From contig LVBD01000069.1 of NCBI GenBank assembly GCA_001604275.1, forward strand, positions 42,803-106,802: a stretch of DNA of 64,000 nt, read 5' to 3'. This DNA is from Spirochaetales bacterium Spiro_02. GTDB taxonomy: Bacteria; Spirochaetota; Spirochaetia; Sphaerochaetales; Sphaerochaetaceae. Below the pieces are notes generated by a model. The model worked only from the letters and a program-made list of their open reading frames with translations, did not search any database and had not been told where the DNA came from. How positions within the stretch are numbered: position 1 is the first letter of the stretch; the number at the start of each line of letters is the position of its first letter. A program made the position numbers and the translations under genes. This document shows, one piece after another, positions 62,254 to 64,000 of this stretch.

Positions 62254-63066
62254 ATGGACATCACATACTATGAGCAGTCGCTATCGAAACAGTATCGCGG
62301 ATCTGCCGATGCGGAAGAGCGCTGGGATGCGAAAGCTCAGCATTTCAACCAAGCGCAGAAGGGAGAGCGCACCCCTTTCGTAGTACGCGTTATCGAATCA
62401 TTGGAGAAACGGGGAGCCCTAACAGGAGCATCAGTACTCGATATCGGAGGAGGCAGCGGGCGCTACGCCATCCCCTTCGCATCCCGCGCCGCACATGTGA
62501 CGATCACAGATATTTCGGCGAACATGCTTTCCCTTGCGAAGAAGAACGCTGAGGAAGCGGGACTTGGCAATCTCTCCTATGATAAGATGGAATGGGAGAA
62601 GGCTGATCTGGAGGCTCTTGGGTGGAACGAGGCTTTCGACCTCGCGTTCGCTTCGATGTGTCCAGCCATCAGATCTCCGCAAGGGCTGCGCAACATGATC
62701 GCATCCTCCAGGAAGGCCTGTCAAATCAACCAGTTCATCCATGATACCGATACATTGACCCAGCATCTTGAGGAGGCCCTTGACCTGCGCCGTCCATTCG
62801 ACCCGCACAACGACAGGGACTCCGTGCAGGCGATCTTCAACATCCTATGGCTACAGAAATATACTCCGGAACTGACGTACATCCGACAGACGGAACATCT
62901 TTCGCTGTCCGTCGACGAAGCTTGGTGGCAATATTCACCCCGATTCGGGCAGGCGGCCCAAGACAACGGGGTCGACCTGAAAACGCTCATTGAAGAACAG
63001 GCGCGGGAAGGAGTTGTCCAAGTCACAGGAGAAACGACACTCGCCATGATCCATTGGAACGTCTGA
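62254..63066 (+). CDS. Class I SAM-dependent methyltransferase
   Basis: 270 residues. Motif I VLDIGGGSGRYAIPFA (~65-80), a following VTITDISANMLSLAKK acidic loop and FDLAFASMCPAIRS for the substrate side. Unassigned substrate; Cys in SMCPAI is typical of methyltransferases next to metal-uptake genes in anaerobes. Divergent to an ArsR regulator and followed 54 bases later by a broken binding-protein gene, so probably the first gene of a metal/cofactor uptake operon. GAGGAG site before ATG 62254. Confidence 0.85.
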   Translation: MDITYYEQSLSKQYRGSADAEERWDAKAQHFNQAQKGERTPFVVRVIESLEKRGALTGASVLDIGGGSGRYAIPFASRAAHVTITDISANMLSLAKKNAEEAGLGNLSYDKMEWEKADLEALGWNEAFDLAFASMCPAIRSPQGLRNMIASSRKACQINQFIHDTDTLTQHLEEALDLRRPFDPHNDRDSVQAIFNILWLQKYTPELTYIRQTEHLSLSVDEAWWQYSPRFGQAAQDNGVDLKTLIEEQAREGVVQVTGETTLAMIHWNV

Positions 63067-63120
63067 TTCCCCTACGCATTTCCACAAGCTCATGATATCC
63101 ACATAAGAGGAGAAACATAT

Positions 63121-63282
63121 ATGCATCGAAGAAGAACCAGCTTACAATTCGGCATGGCGTTCGTAGCCCTGTGTTTGGTCGTATCCCTCGCCGGATGCTC
63201 GCAGAAGGGAGAGGATACGGCATCTCCCGGGCAGGTGTTGAGTGGCGCATTATTATATAGCGGTATTTGCACGGTCAGCTGA
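63121..63282 (+). pseudogene. Truncated lipoprotein (binding-protein N-terminus)
   Basis: ATG with AGAGGAG upstream encodes MHRRRTSLQFGMAFVALCLV then VSLAGC, a clear lipobox (Cys26), and ~13 mature residues. From about 63236 the reading frame leads into transposon-end sequence and stops at 63282 after 53 codons. Probably the start of a metal-type substrate-binding protein cut off by insertion. Confidence 0.7.
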
Positions 63283-63300
63283 GAAGAAAGTTGCACGATG
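63236..63300. mobile_element. Left end of a Tn7/Tn552-like transposon
   Basis: From TGTTGAGTGG (63236) the sequence becomes unlike the neighbouring gene. TTGCACG repeats at 63267-63273 and 63291-63297 (24 bases apart) resemble the repeated transposase-binding sites at the ends of Tn7/Tn5053-type elements, and TGT termini are typical. The element extends past the window edge. Confidence 0.55.
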
Positions 63301-63368
63301 TGTTAGAGCTCCTGACGCAACGAAAGGCCTCCTAAGAGGCCAGTCCTTGAATACAATCGTAACCTGCC

Positions 63369-63620
63369 CTAGAAGGGTGCAGGATCTCCATAAACATCAA
63401 TCATGCAGTTCTCGTAACAGTACTCCAGGTCCTCCTTGAACACAGCCTGCCTTCTCATTATGTCGTTGGCTTTTTCACAGATGCTGCGGTGCGTTGCTTC
63501 GTCATCCACTCGATTTCTGTACAGATTGATGACATTCAGGTAATAGCTTTCGGTGAATTCGTCGTGGTGCACGACAAACGGCATCGGCCTCTCTTTCTTA
63601 ATTTGTGTATTTGAATCCAT
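63369..63620 (-). CDS. Small transposon-associated protein
   Basis: 83 residues, helical, no known domain. MDSNTQIKKERPMPFVVHHD start; several acidic helices (SICEKANDIMRRQAVFKEDL). Lies 20 bases after the AAA protein in the same direction; such small genes accompany TniB/ExeA-like operons. GAGGAG lies further upstream. Confidence 0.5.
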   Translation of the reverse strand: MDSNTQIKKERPMPFVVHHDEFTESYYLNVINLYRNRVDDEATHRSICEKANDIMRRQAVFKEDLEYCYENCMIDVYGDPAPF

Positions 63621-63640
63621 GGTCGTTATTCCTACTCCTC

Positions 63641-64000
63641 TCATTCCCACCAGTTCCTGGTCACTTTCCTGATCACCTCTGCCGAGATGGTCTGCAGGCC
63701 CTGTTCCATGCCGTGCTGCAATGCCAGCAGACATACGGAATTGATATTCCTGGGAATGCCCGCCGACACCTGGCTGACGGCTATCAGCGCAGGCTTGTCG
63801 AATATCTCGGAACTGCGGCCGCCGATGGTCTTGAGATGATGCTCGATGTATCCGAAGCACTCATCCTGGGTGAGGCTCCGAAGGTTGTATCCGTCGAGGA
63901 TCCTGCTCATCAGGGGGCGTGCCTGAGGATTCCGGAGTTTCTCGAACAGGCCTTCCTGCCCGCACATGACGATCGGTATCACATTTGCCTTGGCGAGGTT
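63641..64000 (-). CDS. TniB/ExeA-like AAA ATPase, N-terminus beyond window
   Basis: Frame open to the window end; ~119 residues visible. The NVIPIVMCGQEGLFEKLRNP block is the sensor 1 region of ExeA/TniB-type AAA ATPases, followed by LRSLTQDECFGYIEHHLKTIGG and the helical lid VSAGIPRNINSVCLLALQHG. Walker A and B lie outside the window. In Tn7/Tn552-like elements this protein selects target DNA for the transposase. Confidence 0.75.
   Translation of the reverse strand, partial: NLAKANVIPIVMCGQEGLFEKLRNPQARPLMSRILDGYNLRSLTQDECFGYIEHHLKTIGGRSSEIFDKPALIAVSQVSAGIPRNINSVCLLALQHGMEQGLQTISAEVIRKVTRNWWE

Overview
The window looks like one chromosomal segment of an anaerobic, fermentative spirochaete, most likely of the Sphaerochaeta group. 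This placement is an inference. It rests on a class I lysyl-tRNA synthetase, an electron-bifurcating-type [FeFe] hydrogenase operon next to the redox repressor Rex, a secreted sugar-binding protein whose signal peptide ends in FAGGSAEK (a pattern common in spirochaetes), and a bias toward sugar and glycosaminoglycan use. No rRNA, tRNA or CRISPR array was seen. The sequence is moderately GC-rich and most genes lie in short overlapping operons.

Layout. 1-7.4 kb: the 3' end of a beta-propeller protein gene, then the minus-strand hydrogenase operon hndA - GHKL ATPase - hndB - hndC - hndD, with divergent rex. 7.5-13.7 kb: minus-strand housekeeping genes (threonine synthase, a secreted nuclease/phosphatase-fold lipoprotein, an MFS protein fused to HEAT repeats, ClpP, ribokinase). 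13.7-15.4 kb: decayed DNA holding an 85-bp copy of part of era and a broken IS4/IS1634-type transposase. 15.4-21.1 kb: era, an iron-sulfur flavoprotein, class I LysRS, a transglutaminase and RlpA. 21.2-23.3 kb: a YtrA-type GntR/ABC operon with a clear palindromic operator. 23.6-32.2 kb: a five-gene nickel/peptide-type ABC importer followed by two paired ABC transporter half-molecules. 32.6-37.2 kb: a TetR regulator and two old-yellow-enzyme-type Fe-S flavoproteins. 37.3-41.5 kb: a phosphatase, an outer-membrane barrel, an unknown protein, and an SPFH + ribbon-helix-helix pair. 41.6-53.0 kb: a glycosaminoglycan-type utilisation locus (GH88, sulfatase, heparinase II/III, binding protein, two LplB/YtcP permeases, membrane AraC regulator, sugar-binding-like protein). 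53.1-54.9 kb: a DeoR remnant and a MATE efflux gene broken by one in-frame TGA, preceded by a structured leader with a terminator that resembles the guanidine-IV (mepA) riboswitch. 55.2-60.2 kb: a hexonate module (GntP permease, two-subunit UxaA-type dehydratase, LarA-type nickel racemase/epimerase, FCD-GntR regulator with a TGTATACA operator). 60.4-64 kb: a MerR/TipA-like gene frameshifted in a G7 tract, ArsR, a methyltransferase, a lipoprotein cut off by a transposon with Tn7/TniB-like AAA protein, and the window edge.

Two signals cut across the annotation. A tandem GGGTCATTGC-type repeat starts at, or within a few bases of, the stop codons of six genes, always in the direction of transcription, and twice supplies the stop codon itself. 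Several genes are freshly broken (MATE nonsense codon, MerR homopolymer frameshift, truncated lipoprotein, truncated DeoR), which suggests ongoing genome erosion, phase variation, or assembly error.
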